Assembly: GCA_031291575.1 (NCBI GenBank)
Contig: JARLIT010000073.1
Span: 32,645-96,644, forward strand
Direction: 5' to 3'
Length of the DNA: 64,000 nt
DNA from: Ancalomicrobiaceae bacterium
GTDB taxonomy: Bacteria > Pseudomonadota > Alphaproteobacteria > Rhizobiales > Ancalomicrobiaceae
A model generated the notes under the pieces. The model was not told the DNA's origin. It ran no database searches and saw only the letters and a list, made by a program, of their open reading frames with translations. This document shows positions 28,503 through 38,170 of this stretch, one piece after another (position 1 is the stretch's first letter; every line of letters begins with the position of its first letter). A program made the translations under genes and the position numbers.

Positions 28503-29612
28503 TCAGGGCAACAAAAACAGAGTCTGCTCGCGGATGATCGGCAGATGCGCGGCGGCGGCATCGAGGCCAAGACCGGCACGCTCAGACATCAGGATCTTCG
28601 GCATGCCGAGCGGCCAGCCGTCCGGGCGTGGATCCATCGCGGCGACGGCTTCGACCAGCCGACTGAGGATCGGCCGCGGCAGCGATCCGCCGACGATGAT
28701 CGCCTCCGGGTCATTGACCCAGGCGACCGTCCGTACGAGTTCGGCGAGCTGCCCGGCGGCGCGCGCGATCCAGCGCTCGATCACCTCGCGCGGCGGGTCC
28801 TCGGCAGCGGCGGCGAACAGGTCGGCCTCAGCCACGCCACTGGCCCGCAGAAAGTCGAGCAGATCCTGCACCGACGGGCGCAGACCCGGGCGCGGATGCA
28901 AGACGCCGAATTCGGCGGCGCAGCCGTTCGCACCGCGATAGAGTTGGCGGCCGAGGATCCAGCCTCCGCCGAGTCCACAGTCAATATGCACGAAGGCGAA
29001 GGAACTCATGTGGCGGCCCGCGCCGAAGGTCGCTTCGCTGAGCGCGGCGACATTGCCGTCGGTTTCCAGCGAGACGAGCAGACGAAGCCGCTCGCCAAAG
29101 GCGGCGGCGACGGGCATGCCGCGCCAGCCGGGCAATTCCGGGTGGATGTCGCTTACCGCACCTGACGACAGGATCGGGCCGGGAAGTGCCACACCAACGC
29201 CGAGCAGCAACTCCCGCGCGATCAATTTGTCGGAGACCAGCCGGTCGACAATGGCGGCAACTGCGTTGAGAATCGCTTCCGGTGCCAGACCAGCGGACGC
29301 AAGTCGATCGCGAGATACAACTTCTCCGTTCATATCAACGAGAGACACAGCACATCTATCGGCGTTGAGCGAGACTCCGACGGAGAACCCGCCCGACGGA
29401 TTGATCTCCATCATCTCCGGCGGTTGGCCGCGCTGGCCGCGATGATCGCGTCGGCCAACACGAAGAACGCCGGCTTCGATGAGCTTTTGTGCAATGCGCG
29501 TCAATGCCGACGGCGTCAGATCGAATTCACTTGCCAATCTGGCCCGCGATTGAGGGCCGTTGAACCGTATGAACTCGAGGATCTTACGTTCCGTCCGGTT
29601 GAATGTCGTCAC
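28503..29612 (-). CDS. ROK-family transcriptional regulator without the zinc cysteine motif
   Basis: About 369 residues if started at the GTG at 29612. The N-terminal winged helix is clear (RTERKILEFIRFNGPQSRARLASEFDLTPSALTRIAQKLIEAGVL), followed by a ROK ASKHA domain (GVGVALPGPI, SLETDGNVAALSEATFGAG, FVHIDCGLGGGWILGRQLYRGANGCAAEFG, PEAIIVGGSLP). The CxCGxxGCxE zinc motif expected after GAAGEFGH is replaced by HPRPGLRPSVQDLLDFL, and the N-terminal phosphate loop is degenerate, so it is a regulator and not a sugar kinase. An ATG at 29813 would add 67 AT-rich-encoded residues with no homology. The galK-galT operon lies beyond a long gap on the same strand; control of sugar genes is plausible. 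Confidence 0.85.
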   Translation of the reverse strand: MTTFNRTERKILEFIRFNGPQSRARLASEFDLTPSALTRIAQKLIEAGVLRVGRRDHRGQRGQPPEMMEINPSGGFSVGVSLNADRCAVSLVDMNGEVVSRDRLASAGLAPEAILNAVAAIVDRLVSDKLIARELLLGVGVALPGPILSSGAVSDIHPELPGWRGMPVAAAFGERLRLLVSLETDGNVAALSEATFGAGRHMSSFAFVHIDCGLGGGWILGRQLYRGANGCAAEFGVLHPRPGLRPSVQDLLDFLRASGVAEADLFAAAAEDPPREVIERWIARAAGQLAELVRTVAWVNDPEAIIVGGSLPRPILSRLVEAVAAMDPRPDGWPLGMPKILMSERAGLGLDAAAAHLPIIREQTLFLLP

Positions 29613-30336
29613 GACTCGTTCCAAAGAATCTCTATCGGTTACTCGAAATGCACAGCATGACCCGAATGCGACCAGGATTCTCCACTTAACTACCCAGCCG
29701 ATCGAGGTAATGCCATCACGAAATATTTGCAATGACAAATCGGTTGGAATCCCGATACTTCTCAATTTGAGATGGCATCGATACGGAAGCGCCCATTCGG
29801 CGAAATATTTCATTCGATTGACTTAAATTATAGCTCAGTCCTCCGCTAAATGGCCAATGATATTGATGCCAAGTCCGCCTCGGCGCATGCAACTTTCGGA
29901 AAATTTGTGCAAGAGTCAAATATATAAACTTCAGAATATTATGTTCCCGACAGATAGCCGGTGAATGATTTCACACTGATGCTCATCATCGATGGTCTCT
30001 GCAGCAGACACTGCCGATAAAGACGTTATAAACTTTAGCGCTAGTCGAATGTTACCTCTACCCATACGATTATCAGCATCCGGCGTTCACGGATTTGTGA
30101 TCGCAACAGCGGCGGCGGGCTCTTGGATGACTCCGGCGATCTGCCGCCGATCACCTGACGCAGCAGCCATGCAACAGGGAGTTCGGCATGGGGGAGACAC
30201 TGCGGCCATCGCTGGTCCCCCCGCCAGATGCGCCCCAGAGCGCCGGCCGACCAACCGGAATCAACCCTGCGATCTATCTATTTGATTGAACGTATGATTT
30301 ATTCCGGAACCGGTTACTACTTCCGGGTTCGTTGCT
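29613..30336. other. Long AT-rich intergenic region, no gene recognised
   Basis: About 720 bases between the ROK regulator and galT. The first half (29640-30080) is conspicuously AT-rich compared with the rest of the window and has stop codons in all frames at short spacing apart from the extended ROK frame. It must contain the promoter of the ROK gene. The part from 30080 to 30300 returns to high GC but holds no coding pattern. Near galT, CCGGAACCGG and ACTTCCGGG could form a weak stem at the operon end. I find no RNA, insertion sequence or pseudogene similarity. Confidence 0.4.
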
Positions 30337-31383
30337 CTAGACCCGACCGAGATAATGCACTGCCGGCAGGGCGCGCAGGCGTTCTGCGGCCGATTCCGGC
30401 GTGATGTCGCGCTGCGGACCGGCGAGCAATTCGTAGCCAACCATGAACTTCTTCACCGACGCCGAGCGGAGCAGCGGCGGGTAGAAGTGCGCGTGCAGTA
30501 CCCACTCGGGGTGCGGTTGGCCGTCGGTCGGACGCTGATGGAAGCCCATCGAGTAGGGGAAGGACGTCTGGAACAGATTGTCGTAGCGAATGGTCAGCGC
30601 CGAGACCGCCTCGGCCAGCGAGGCCCGTTCCTCTCTGTCCAGTTCGTCGAGCCCGGTCACGGCGCGGCGCGGCAACAACATCGCCTCGAACGGCCAGACA
30701 GCCCAGAACGGGACGAGCACGACGAAATGCGCGTTCTGAAACACGATGCGTTCGCCGGACTTGAGCTCCTTGTCGAGGTAGTCGACGAGGAGTGGCCGTC
30801 CGGTCTTTGCCAGATAGGCCGCCTGACGATCGCATTCCTTGGCAACCTCGTTGGGCACGGTGCGGCTTGCCCAGATCTGACCGTGCGGATGTGGGTTGGA
30901 GCACCCCATGATCTCGCCACGGTTCTCGAAGATCTGCACATAGCCGATGTCTTGGCGTTGCCCCAGATCGACGTATTGCTCGACCCAAACGTCGACGACG
31001 CGGGCGATGTCGGCAACCCCCATGCGGGCAAGGGTCAAGTCGTGGCGGGCGGAAAAACAGACGACGCGGCAGGTGCCGGATTCGCCCGTCGCCACCATCA
31101 GTCCGTCGTCGTCGGCATCGATCTCTGGCGAATCGGCCTTCAGCGCCGCGAAATCGTTGTCGAACACGAAAGTCTGCTCGTAATCCGGGTTGCGCAGGCC
31201 GTTGGCCCGGACGTTGCCGCGGCAGAGATAGCAGCTGGGATCATGCGGCTTGTCCTCGGGGACGAAGGCCTTCTCCTGCTGCCCCTGCCAGGGCCTGAGC
31301 GCCCGGTGCGGCGAGACCAGCACCCATTCTCCGGTCAGCGGATTGAGGCGGCGGTGCGGGTTGGTCTGAAAACGGACGTCCAT
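30337..31383 (-). CDS. galT: Galactose-1-phosphate uridylyltransferase
   Basis: A 348-residue enzyme of the Leloir pathway that swaps UMP between UDP-glucose and galactose-1-phosphate. Zinc ligands CYLC (residues 51-54) and the catalytic HPH in [11 protein letters not shown] (nucleophile His167) are intact, as are GFHQRP and the C-terminal [11 protein letters not shown] metal site. The length equals that of the enterobacterial enzyme. It begins eight bases after the galK stop, so the two are co-transcribed. No galE is visible in the window; the truncated epimerase at the left end is too far away and too short to assign. Confidence 0.95.
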   Translation of the reverse strand: MDVRFQTNPHRRLNPLTGEWVLVSPHRALRPWQGQQEKAFVPEDKPHDPSCYLCRGNVRANGLRNPDYEQTFVFDNDFAALKADSPEIDADDDGLMVATGESGTCRVVCFSARHDLTLARMGVADIARVVDVWVEQYVDLGQRQDIGYVQIFENRGEIMGCSNPHPHGQIWASRTVPNEVAKECDRQAAYLAKTGRPLLVDYLDKELKSGERIVFQNAHFVVLVPFWAVWPFEAMLLPRRAVTGLDELDREERASLAEAVSALTIRYDNLFQTSFPYSMGFHQRPTDGQPHPEWVLHAHFYPPLLRSASVKKFMVGYELLAGPQRDITPESAAERLRALPAVHYLGRV

Positions 31384-31390
31384 GGAGCGC

Positions 31391-32554
31391 TCACACTGAA
31401 AGCCGCCCGACGCCGGCGCCGGGCGAACAGGCAAAGATGGTCGAGACGAGACCGGTGGCCGTTTGATAGGCGTTGCGCAGCGCCGGGATGAAGGCACCGA
31501 CCGCGTCGGCGGCGACGAGGCTCACCGTGCAGCCGCCGAAGCCGCCGCCGGTCATGCGAGAGCCGTAGACGCCCGGGAGCTTCCTGGCGAGATCGACCAG
31601 GATGTCGACCTCGGCGCAGGAGATCTCATAGTCGTCGCGCATGGAGACATGCGACTGGTCCATCAGATCGCCGAAGCGGACGACATCGCCGCCGCTCAAC
31701 GCCGTCTCTGCGGCCAGCACGCGGGCGTTTTCGGTGACGATGTGACGGCAGCGGCGGTAGACGAGCTCGGGAAGGAGCCCCTTGTGCACCTCGAGCAGCT
31801 CGGGGGTGACATCGCGCAGCGCGGTGATGGCCGGCAGCGCGGGCTGCAGCAACCGGACACCCTCTTCGCAGGCGGCTCGGCGGGCGTTGTACTCGTTGGC
31901 CCCGCCAGCGAGTTGGTGATGCACCATCGAATTGGAGACGACGATGCGGACCCCGGCATCGATCGGCACTTGGCGCGACTCAAGCGTACGGCAATCGATC
32001 AGCAGCGCGTGGCCAGCGACGCCAAGACAGGAAATGTACTGGTCCATGATGCCGCAACGCATGCCGACGTAGTCGTTCTCGGCCTTCTGGCAGGTCAGCG
32101 CCAAGCTGACGGGGTCCAGGGAAATGCCGGCGGTCGACACGAGCGCGTAGCCGATCGAGACCTCAAGCGCTGCCGAGGACGACAGGCCGGCGCCGATCGG
32201 GACCGAAGAGGTGATCATCATATCGGCGCCCGTCAGGCGGTGACCAGCGCGTTCCAGGGTCAGCGCGGTGCCGTAGACGTAGTCTGTCCAGTCCCCCAGC
32301 GGCTGCGGCGACACCGCGTCGAGATCGAAGCTGCGCGTCTCGTTGCGGGCGCGCGAATGGATGATGAGCTTGCGATCGCTGCGCGGCACCGCTGCCGCCC
32401 AGGTCTCGTATTCGAGGGCGGCCGGCAGAATGAAGCCTTCGTTGTAATCGGTGTGTTCGCCGATCAGGTTGACGCGGCCCGGAGCGCGAAAGACTTGCGG
32501 GCGGGCGCCGAAACGACGCTCGAACTCGTCGGCGAATTCCTGGGCTGTGGGCAT
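31391..32554 (-). CDS. galK: Galactokinase
   Basis: A 387-residue GHMP kinase that phosphorylates galactose at C1. The galactokinase signature [20 protein letters not shown] lies at the N-terminus; the ATP loop is [20 protein letters not shown]; the third motif is [15 protein letters not shown]. The catalytic Asp is in CGIMDQYIS. Start at [11 protein letters not shown] (32554) gives the family's usual length; the ribosome site is weak. It is the first gene of the galKT unit. Its upstream region (32555-32771) is partly AT-rich (TTTATCATACAAATAATG) and likely holds the promoter. Confidence 0.95.
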   Translation of the reverse strand: MPTAQEFADEFERRFGARPQVFRAPGRVNLIGEHTDYNEGFILPAALEYETWAAAVPRSDRKLIIHSRARNETRSFDLDAVSPQPLGDWTDYVYGTALTLERAGHRLTGADMMITSSVPIGAGLSSSAALEVSIGYALVSTAGISLDPVSLALTCQKAENDYVGMRCGIMDQYISCLGVAGHALLIDCRTLESRQVPIDAGVRIVVSNSMVHHQLAGGANEYNARRAACEEGVRLLQPALPAITALRDVTPELLEVHKGLLPELVYRRCRHIVTENARVLAAETALSGGDVVRFGDLMDQSHVSMRDDYEISCAEVDILVDLARKLPGVYGSRMTGGGFGGCTVSLVAADAVGAFIPALRNAYQTATGLVSTIFACSPGAGVGRLSV

Positions 32555-32722
32555 GGGCGTTTCCGAAGCGCGAACAAGGCTCTTGTGATGGCGGCGCAGC
32601 TGCGCCGGACGCGGCACCCCGACTATAGTTGGTCGCCTCGATCACGGCAACGAAGAATTTATCATACAAATAATGCCCTAAGCAGTTCCCGGCTGCTCCT
32701 CAGGCATTAGCACCTAAACGAC

Positions 32723-32750
32723 GGGGGGCGAAGCCACGCTCCGCCTCCCC
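32723..32750 (-). terminator. GC-rich hairpin after the aldo/keto reductase gene
   Basis: GGGGGGCG (32723-32730) pairs imperfectly with CGCCTCCCC (32742-32750), 22 bases after the stop of the reductase on the minus strand. The following T-run is short (TCGTTT), so this is only a candidate terminator separating the reductase from galK's promoter. Confidence 0.35.
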
Positions 32751-32771
32751 GATCCGTTTCGATGCCTGGCG

Positions 32772-33815
32772 TCAAGGAGCCGGGCTGCCGTGCAGTTGGT
32801 AGGCGGCATTGATGCGCGCCTCGATTTCCGGCGTGATGGCGACGCGAACGGAATCGATATCCGTCTTCAGCTGTTCCATGGTGGTCGCACCGATGATGTT
32901 CGAAGTGACAAACGGCCGACTTGTCACGAAGGCGAGCGCCAGCTGCGCCGGATCGATGCCGAAATCGCGGGCGATGTCCAAGTAGGCATCGACCGCCGCC
33001 TCCGCCCCCGGTTTCTGGTAGCGCTGGCCGCGGTTGAACAGCGTCGTCCGGGCGCCGGCCGGCCGCGCGCCGCGCTGGTATTTCCCCGTCAGGAAGCCTT
33101 GCGCCAATGGCGAATAGGCGAGCAGGCCGACCTGTTCGCGCAAGGCGAATTCGGCGAGCCCGTGCTCATAGGTGCGGTTGATGAGGTTGAAGGCATTCTG
33201 CACCGAAACGACGCGCGGGCCGCGACCGATCTCGGCGAGGTGCAGATAGCGCGACAGCCCCCAGGCCGTCTCGTTGGACAAACCGACATGGCGGACCTTG
33301 CCCGCCTTGACCAAGCCGTCGAGCGCTTCGAGCGTCTCCTCGATCGGCACCTCGTCGTCAGCCGGGCCGGAGATATGTCCACTGCCGAACAGCGGCACGC
33401 GCCGGTCCGGCCAGTGCACCTGATAAAGATCGAGGTAGTCGGTCTGAAGCCGTTTGAGCGACCCTTCGATGGCCTCGCGGATGTTCTTGCCGTCGAGCCG
33501 GGTCGGCGACTTGTCTGCGCGCAGATAGGTGCTGTCGGAGCGGCCGGACACCTTGGAGGCGAGGATCACCTTGTCGCGGTTCCCACGCGCCTTGAACCAG
33601 CTGCCGATGATGCGCTCGGTCGCGCCTTGCGTCTCGGCCCTCGGCGGGATGGCGTACATCTCGGCGGTGTCGAAGAAGTTGATGCCCCGGTCGAGCGCAT
33701 AGTCCATCTGCGCATGACCATCGGCTTCGGTATTCTGTTGTCCCCAGGTCATGGTGCCGAGGCAGATGGCGGACACGTTGATGCCGGTCCGCCCCAGTTG
33801 ACGATATTCGATCAT
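32772..33815 (-). CDS. Aldo/keto reductase, Tas-like
   Basis: A 347-residue NADPH-dependent aldo/keto reductase. MIEYRQLGRTGINVSAICLGTMTWGQQNTEADGHAQMDYALDRGINFFDTAEMY matches the start of the Tas subgroup (about 346 residues in E. coli), including catalytic Asp and Tyr in FFDTAEMY; the catalytic Lys is in VILASKVSG and the His in YLDLYQVHWPDR. QNAFNLINRTYEHGLAEF and LAYSPLAQGFLTGKY are also typical. Physiological substrate is unknown. I start at 33815, where the protein begins exactly like its relatives; the upstream frame is shadow. Confidence 0.9.
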   Translation of the reverse strand: MIEYRQLGRTGINVSAICLGTMTWGQQNTEADGHAQMDYALDRGINFFDTAEMYAIPPRAETQGATERIIGSWFKARGNRDKVILASKVSGRSDSTYLRADKSPTRLDGKNIREAIEGSLKRLQTDYLDLYQVHWPDRRVPLFGSGHISGPADDEVPIEETLEALDGLVKAGKVRHVGLSNETAWGLSRYLHLAEIGRGPRVVSVQNAFNLINRTYEHGLAEFALREQVGLLAYSPLAQGFLTGKYQRGARPAGARTTLFNRGQRYQKPGAEAAVDAYLDIARDFGIDPAQLALAFVTSRPFVTSNIIGATTMEQLKTDIDSVRVAITPEIEARINAAYQLHGSPAP

Positions 33816-34095
33816 GAAACTTGGCTCGCGTTGAGAGGGCGCCGAGTGGGCCTCGGCACGACGACTGACAGGAGGTGACGGACGCTTTGCCGGTAGCTGC
33901 CGGCCGGACACGCTACGGCCTAGCCGGGCCGGCATTCCCGATGGGGAGCCGCCCGGCCATTGCACGGTCGCGACACCGCCTCCCCGGAAAAGTCTGTGGT
34001 TGATGAGACATATATCCGGTATCCGCGCCGTGGCAAGCTGCCCGGTCGTTGCCGCATTGCGCCTGGAGCCGGGCGGGCAGGCGACCGGGGCCGGA

Positions 34096-35544
34096 TCAGG
34101 CCGGCTGCAGCTCGATCGTCGCCTTCAGACCGGGACCGGCGTCGCTCAACATGAGGGCGGCGCCATGCTGCCGGGCGATCGCGGCAACGAGCGCCAGTCC
34201 AAGCCCCGAACCCGGCGAATTCCGACTTTGTTCCAGCCGGACGAAGCGTGCCAGCACGCGCGCCCGGTCCGCCTCAGGGATACCCGGCCCGTTGTCGGCA
34301 ACGGACAGGAGAACGGCACCGGCCTCGCGCGTCACGGACACCAAGATCTTCGCCCGGCCTTCAGCCGGCCGGCCGTATTTCAGGGCATTGTCGAGGAGGT
34401 TGGCGACGGCCTGGGCGAGGAGTTCGCGATTGGCGAGCGCCTTTTCGCCGGCGACACTGGTGGTCAGCTCGACACCCTCCTCTTCCGCCAGCGGCTCGTA
34501 CAGTTCCGAGACCTCGCCGACAATGTCGGAGAGATCGACCGGAACCAGCACGATCGCCTGATTGCCGGCCTCGACGCGGGCGATGGTCAGGAGCGCATCG
34601 AAGGTGCGGATCAGGCTGTCGCAATCCTCAATCACGCCTTCGAGCGCCAGCCGCATGCGCTCGGGATCGGCCGTCTGGCCGAGCGCCTCCTCCGCCCGAT
34701 TACGCAACCGGGTCAGCGGCGTCTTCAGATCGTGGGCGATATTGTCGGAGACTTCCTTCAACCCCCGCATCAACTCGGTCAGCCGGTCGAACATGTGGTT
34801 CAGTCCGACCGCCAGCCGGTCGAATTCGTCATTCGAGCCGGTCAGCGGCAATCGCCCCGAGAGATCGCCGGCGACGATCCGGTTGGCGGTATGCGTCACC
34901 TGATCGATGCGTTTCAGCACGCTTCTCGACACGAACCACCAGGTGACGAGCCCCAACAGCACAGTGACGACCAGCACCGCCCTCAGCGCCGCGCCGACGA
35001 GGTCGCGGAACTTCTCGCGCTCGCCGACATCGCGTCCGACGAGAACCTTGAAGCCATTATCGAGGGAAAACACACGCACCAGCGCAACATGGTGATTGGC
35101 CGCTTCGCTCTCGCCCGACAGGCGACGGTAGGGCACCAAGCGCACGGCGGCGGCGGCCTGACCGACGACGCCCTCGGGAAGGTCGGAGATATTGCCGACG
35201 AGCGGCGTGCCGGACGGATCTGTGATCAGGTAGAGGCCCGCGCCAGGCTGGCGGCTGCGATTGTCGACGAGAGTGACGACCCTGAGGACGCCGCCGACCT
35301 CATATTGGTTGAGCAGTTCGCGCACCTCCGAATCGACCGCGTCAGAGAGTTCTCTGGTCAGGATCGCGTTGATCGAGGACAAGAGGTAGGTCACGAGAGC
35401 GATGGTGACGAGCGAAAATACGGCAAGATAAATGAGCGACAGCTTGACCGCCGTCGTCCTCAGGATCCGGCCGAGCGGGCCCATCTGGGCCGGAGTCTGA
35501 AGTGATTTTCGCGGGGCGGTGGTCTTGGCCGGCATGAGGATCAC
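34096..35544 (-). CDS. Sensor histidine kinase paired with the DegP-adjacent regulator
   Basis: A 482-residue kinase. It has a membrane helix at about residues 34-56, a periplasmic domain, a second helix near 186-207, a HAMP linker (SVLKRIDQVTHTANRIVAGDLSGRLP), the dimerisation box VSDNIAHDLKTPLTRLRNRAEEAL and the ATP-binding domain (NLLDNALKYG; DNGPGIP; GSGLGLALV). The GTG start overlaps the regulator's stop by four bases (GTGA), so the two are translated together. The gene order ccm-degP-regulator-kinase is, as I recall, conserved in rhizobia. The likely job is envelope stress sensing; that is inference from context. Confidence 0.9.
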   Translation of the reverse strand: MILMPAKTTAPRKSLQTPAQMGPLGRILRTTAVKLSLIYLAVFSLVTIALVTYLLSSINAILTRELSDAVDSEVRELLNQYEVGGVLRVVTLVDNRSRQPGAGLYLITDPSGTPLVGNISDLPEGVVGQAAAAVRLVPYRRLSGESEAANHHVALVRVFSLDNGFKVLVGRDVGEREKFRDLVGAALRAVLVVTVLLGLVTWWFVSRSVLKRIDQVTHTANRIVAGDLSGRLPLTGSNDEFDRLAVGLNHMFDRLTELMRGLKEVSDNIAHDLKTPLTRLRNRAEEALGQTADPERMRLALEGVIEDCDSLIRTFDALLTIARVEAGNQAIVLVPVDLSDIVGEVSELYEPLAEEEGVELTTSVAGEKALANRELLAQAVANLLDNALKYGRPAEGRAKILVSVTREAGAVLLSVADNGPGIPEADRARVLARFVRLEQSRNSPGSGLGLALVAAIARQHGAALMLSDAGPGLKATIELQPA

Positions 35545-36221
35545 TTCGCCGGATCGCGGATCATGTAGCCGGCGCCGCGCACGGTCGTCAGCAGGCTCCT
35601 GTCGTGGCCTTTGTCGATCTTCGATCTCAGCCGCGACATGTGTACGTCGATGACATTGGTCTGCGGATCGAAGTGATAGTCCCAGACATTTTCCAATAGC
35701 ATGGTGCGGGTGACCACTTGGCCCGCATGCTTCATCAGATATTCGAGCAGCCGAAATTCGCGCGGCTGCAGCTGGATGTCCTCCTGCCCGCGCGTCACTT
35801 CGTGCGACAGGCGGTCGAGGACCAGGTCACCGACCCGGTAGACTGTCTCGGCTTCGCCCGGGCGGCGGCGGCGGGCGAGCGCCTCAATGCGGGCGAGGAG
35901 TTCGGAGAAGGCGTAAGGCTTGGTCAGGTAGTCGTCGCCACCGGCGCGCAGACCGGTGACACGATCGTCGACCTGACCGAGGGCGGAGAGGATCAAGACG
36001 GGCGTTTCGTCGTGTCTGGCACGCATGGCCGCGACGATGGAGAGCCCGTCGCGGCGCGGCAGCATGCGGTCGACCACCATCACGTCGTAGCCGCCGTCCT
36101 CGGCGAAGTTCCAACCAGACTCGCCGTCCGCGGCGTGGTCGGCGACGTGGCCGGTCTCACGCAGGGCCTTCACCAGATAGGCCGCGGCTTCGCGGTCGTC
36201 TTCGATGATGAGGATTCGCAT
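35541..36221 (-). CDS. OmpR/PhoB-family response regulator (DegP-adjacent)
   Basis: A 226-residue regulator. The receiver domain begins MRILIIEDDREAAAYLVKAL with the acidic pocket at residues 7-9, phospho-acceptor Asp51 in MVVDRMLP and Lys in YLTKPYAFSEL. A winged-helix OmpR domain follows (LQPREFRLLEYLMKHAGQVVTRTMLLENVWDYHFDPQTNVIDVHMSRLRSKID ... VRGAGYMI). The start at 36221 matches the family; upstream in-frame sequence is not conserved-looking. It overlaps its kinase gene by four bases and follows degP by 252 bases. Confidence 0.92.
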   Translation of the reverse strand: MRILIIEDDREAAAYLVKALRETGHVADHAADGESGWNFAEDGGYDVMVVDRMLPRRDGLSIVAAMRARHDETPVLILSALGQVDDRVTGLRAGGDDYLTKPYAFSELLARIEALARRRRPGEAETVYRVGDLVLDRLSHEVTRGQEDIQLQPREFRLLEYLMKHAGQVVTRTMLLENVWDYHFDPQTNVIDVHMSRLRSKIDKGHDRSLLTTVRGAGYMIRDPAK

Positions 36222-36320
36222 TTCGAGACCATACGACAATTCGGGGCCGTTCGCTTGGAACGAGTGGCGCGACCGGTCAAACGTAACGATCCGCCTTGGC
36301 GTTGCAGGCCGCGACAGAAT

Positions 36321-36352
36321 CGGCGGCGGACCGGTTTCCCGATCCGCCGCCG
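36321..36352 (-). terminator. Hairpin between degP and the regulator gene
   Basis: CGGCGGCGGA (36321-36330) and TCCGCCGCCG (36343-36352) are perfectly complementary 10-base arms around a 12-base loop. It lies 120 bases after the degP stop. No T-run follows on the minus strand, so it may be an mRNA stabilising stem or a factor-assisted terminator. Confidence 0.4.
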
Positions 36353-36473
36353 CTTCCCGCACACCGGGCGTGTCGTAACTTGGGGGCGACAACCGACACG
36401 CCCTGGGGGGAACTCGTCACGTCCTGCCTTGAGCTTGCCCGAACGGGGCGCGCGTTCGGACCACAGCGGCGGA

Positions 36474-38066
36474 TCAGCCGTCGCCGAGCGGCACGGCGAC
36501 GAAGCGGGCGGCATCCGAGCCACTCTTCAGCCTGAGCAGCACACTCCGGCGGCCATCCTGTTTGGCGTCCTTGACGGCCTTCGCCACATCGGCAGCGGTT
36601 GCTACCGTCTCGCCCTGCACTTCGAGGATCACGTCACCGACCTTCAGGTTGCGACGAGCGGCGGGGCTGTTGCGATCGATCTTCACCACCGCGACACCAT
36701 CCGTGCCGGCTCCGACGTCGTTTGCCGGGGCGACAGCGATGCCGAGATCGGCGAGCGAGGATGGCTCTTCCGACTGGGTCGAAGGCTTGGAACGCTCGGA
36801 CAGCTTTTGGTCGGACGGCAGCTTGCCGAGTTCGACGTTGACGTCCTGTTCCTTGCCGTTGCGAACGAGCGTGACCTTGACGGTCGAACCCGGTTCATAG
36901 CCGGCGATGGTGCGGGCCAGATCGCGGGGACCGCGCACAGGGTGGCCTTCGACGGCGATGATGGCATCGCCGACCTTGATGCCGGCCTTGATCGCCGGAG
37001 TCTGCTGCTGCACATCGGCAACGAGGGCGCCACGCGCATCCTTCATGCCGAGGCTATCGGCGATGTCGCGAGTGACCGGCTGGATCTGGACGCCGAGCCA
37101 TCCGCGTACCACCTCACCGGTCTTCTCCAGCTGGGCGATGACGCGTTGCACGGTCTCGACGGGAATGGCGAAGCCGATGCCGACCGAGCCGCCAGATGGC
37201 GAGAAGATCGCTGTGTTCACGCCAACCACCTCGCCCGACAGATTGAAAGTCGGGCCGCCGGAATTGCCGTGATTGATCGGCGCATCGATCTGCAGGAAGT
37301 CGTCGTAGGGCCCGGCACCGATTTCGCGGCCGCGCGCCGAGACGATGCCGGCGGTCACAGTCCCACCGAGACCGAAGGGGTTGCCGACCGCCAGCACCCA
37401 ATCGCCGACGCGGCCGGAATTCTGCGCGAACGGCACGATCGGGAAGATCTTGTCCTTGGCATCGATCTTGACTAGGGCGACGTCGGTCTTCTCGTCGGAG
37501 CCGAGCACCTTCGCCTTGTATTCGTTGCCATCGTCGGTGACGACGGTCACCTCCTTGGCGCCCTTCACCACATGGAAGTTGGTGACGACCATGCCGTCAG
37601 AGGAAATGATGAAGCCGGAGCCCTGGCTCATCTGCACGTCGGGGGTCTGCTGCCCCGGACCATCCTGGCCGCGACGATTGCGGAAGTCGCGGAAGAAGCG
37701 CTCAAGCGGACCACCGGGCGAGTCGGGCATATCCTCGAACGCCTGCCGCGGATTCGTCGCCTCCGTTTTCACGCGAATGGAGACGACGGCCGGGCGTACG
37801 CGCTCGACGACATCGGCGAAGGAAAAGGCCTGAACGGCGGGATTGATCGGCTGGATGACAGCGGCGGGCTGCGGCGCGATCGGACTCTGCTGGGCCCGAA
37901 CCGGCGTCGGGAAGGCCACGATGGACTGGGCGGCAAGCGCTGCGACGAGCGCCAACGAGGCTGCACCGGTGGCCAGCGCCCGGGCGTGGGCGCGGAAGAA
38001 CGACGTCTTCGGCGGCTGTTTGTCGGCGGGTTGAGCCGCGTTCGGTGGCCGGATTTCAATGGTCAT
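36474..38066 (-). CDS. degP: Do-family periplasmic serine protease/chaperone
   Basis: A 530-residue HtrA protease that degrades or holds damaged envelope proteins. A signal sequence (LATGAASLALVAALAAQSIVAFPTPVRA, about residues 31-58) precedes the protease domain; the triad is His in NFHVVKG, Asp in KTDVALVKID and Ser in GNSGGP. Two PDZ domains follow (GWLGVQIQPVTRDIADSLGM... and LGIAVAPAND...GVAVVKIDRNSPAARRNLKVGDVI). The Q/P-rich loop with EDMPDSPGGPLERFFRDFRNRRG is the LA-loop. The start at 38066 has GGAG; a TTG five codons earlier is less likely. It lies directly after ccmH (104 bases) on the same strand, as in other Hyphomicrobiales. Confidence 0.93.
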   Translation of the reverse strand: MTIEIRPPNAAQPADKQPPKTSFFRAHARALATGAASLALVAALAAQSIVAFPTPVRAQQSPIAPQPAAVIQPINPAVQAFSFADVVERVRPAVVSIRVKTEATNPRQAFEDMPDSPGGPLERFFRDFRNRRGQDGPGQQTPDVQMSQGSGFIISSDGMVVTNFHVVKGAKEVTVVTDDGNEYKAKVLGSDEKTDVALVKIDAKDKIFPIVPFAQNSGRVGDWVLAVGNPFGLGGTVTAGIVSARGREIGAGPYDDFLQIDAPINHGNSGGPTFNLSGEVVGVNTAIFSPSGGSVGIGFAIPVETVQRVIAQLEKTGEVVRGWLGVQIQPVTRDIADSLGMKDARGALVADVQQQTPAIKAGIKVGDAIIAVEGHPVRGPRDLARTIAGYEPGSTVKVTLVRNGKEQDVNVELGKLPSDQKLSERSKPSTQSEEPSSLADLGIAVAPANDVGAGTDGVAVVKIDRNSPAARRNLKVGDVILEVQGETVATAADVAKAVKDAKQDGRRSVLLRLKSGSDAARFVAVPLGDG

Positions 38067-38170
38067 GGTCCACTCCGTCAACGAATGTTGGGGTCGGCAA
38101 GCCGCAGACTGGCGGCTGTCGTTGACGAGGACTATGGCGCGGACAACCTTTCGGCAGTCTGGCGGCGATA

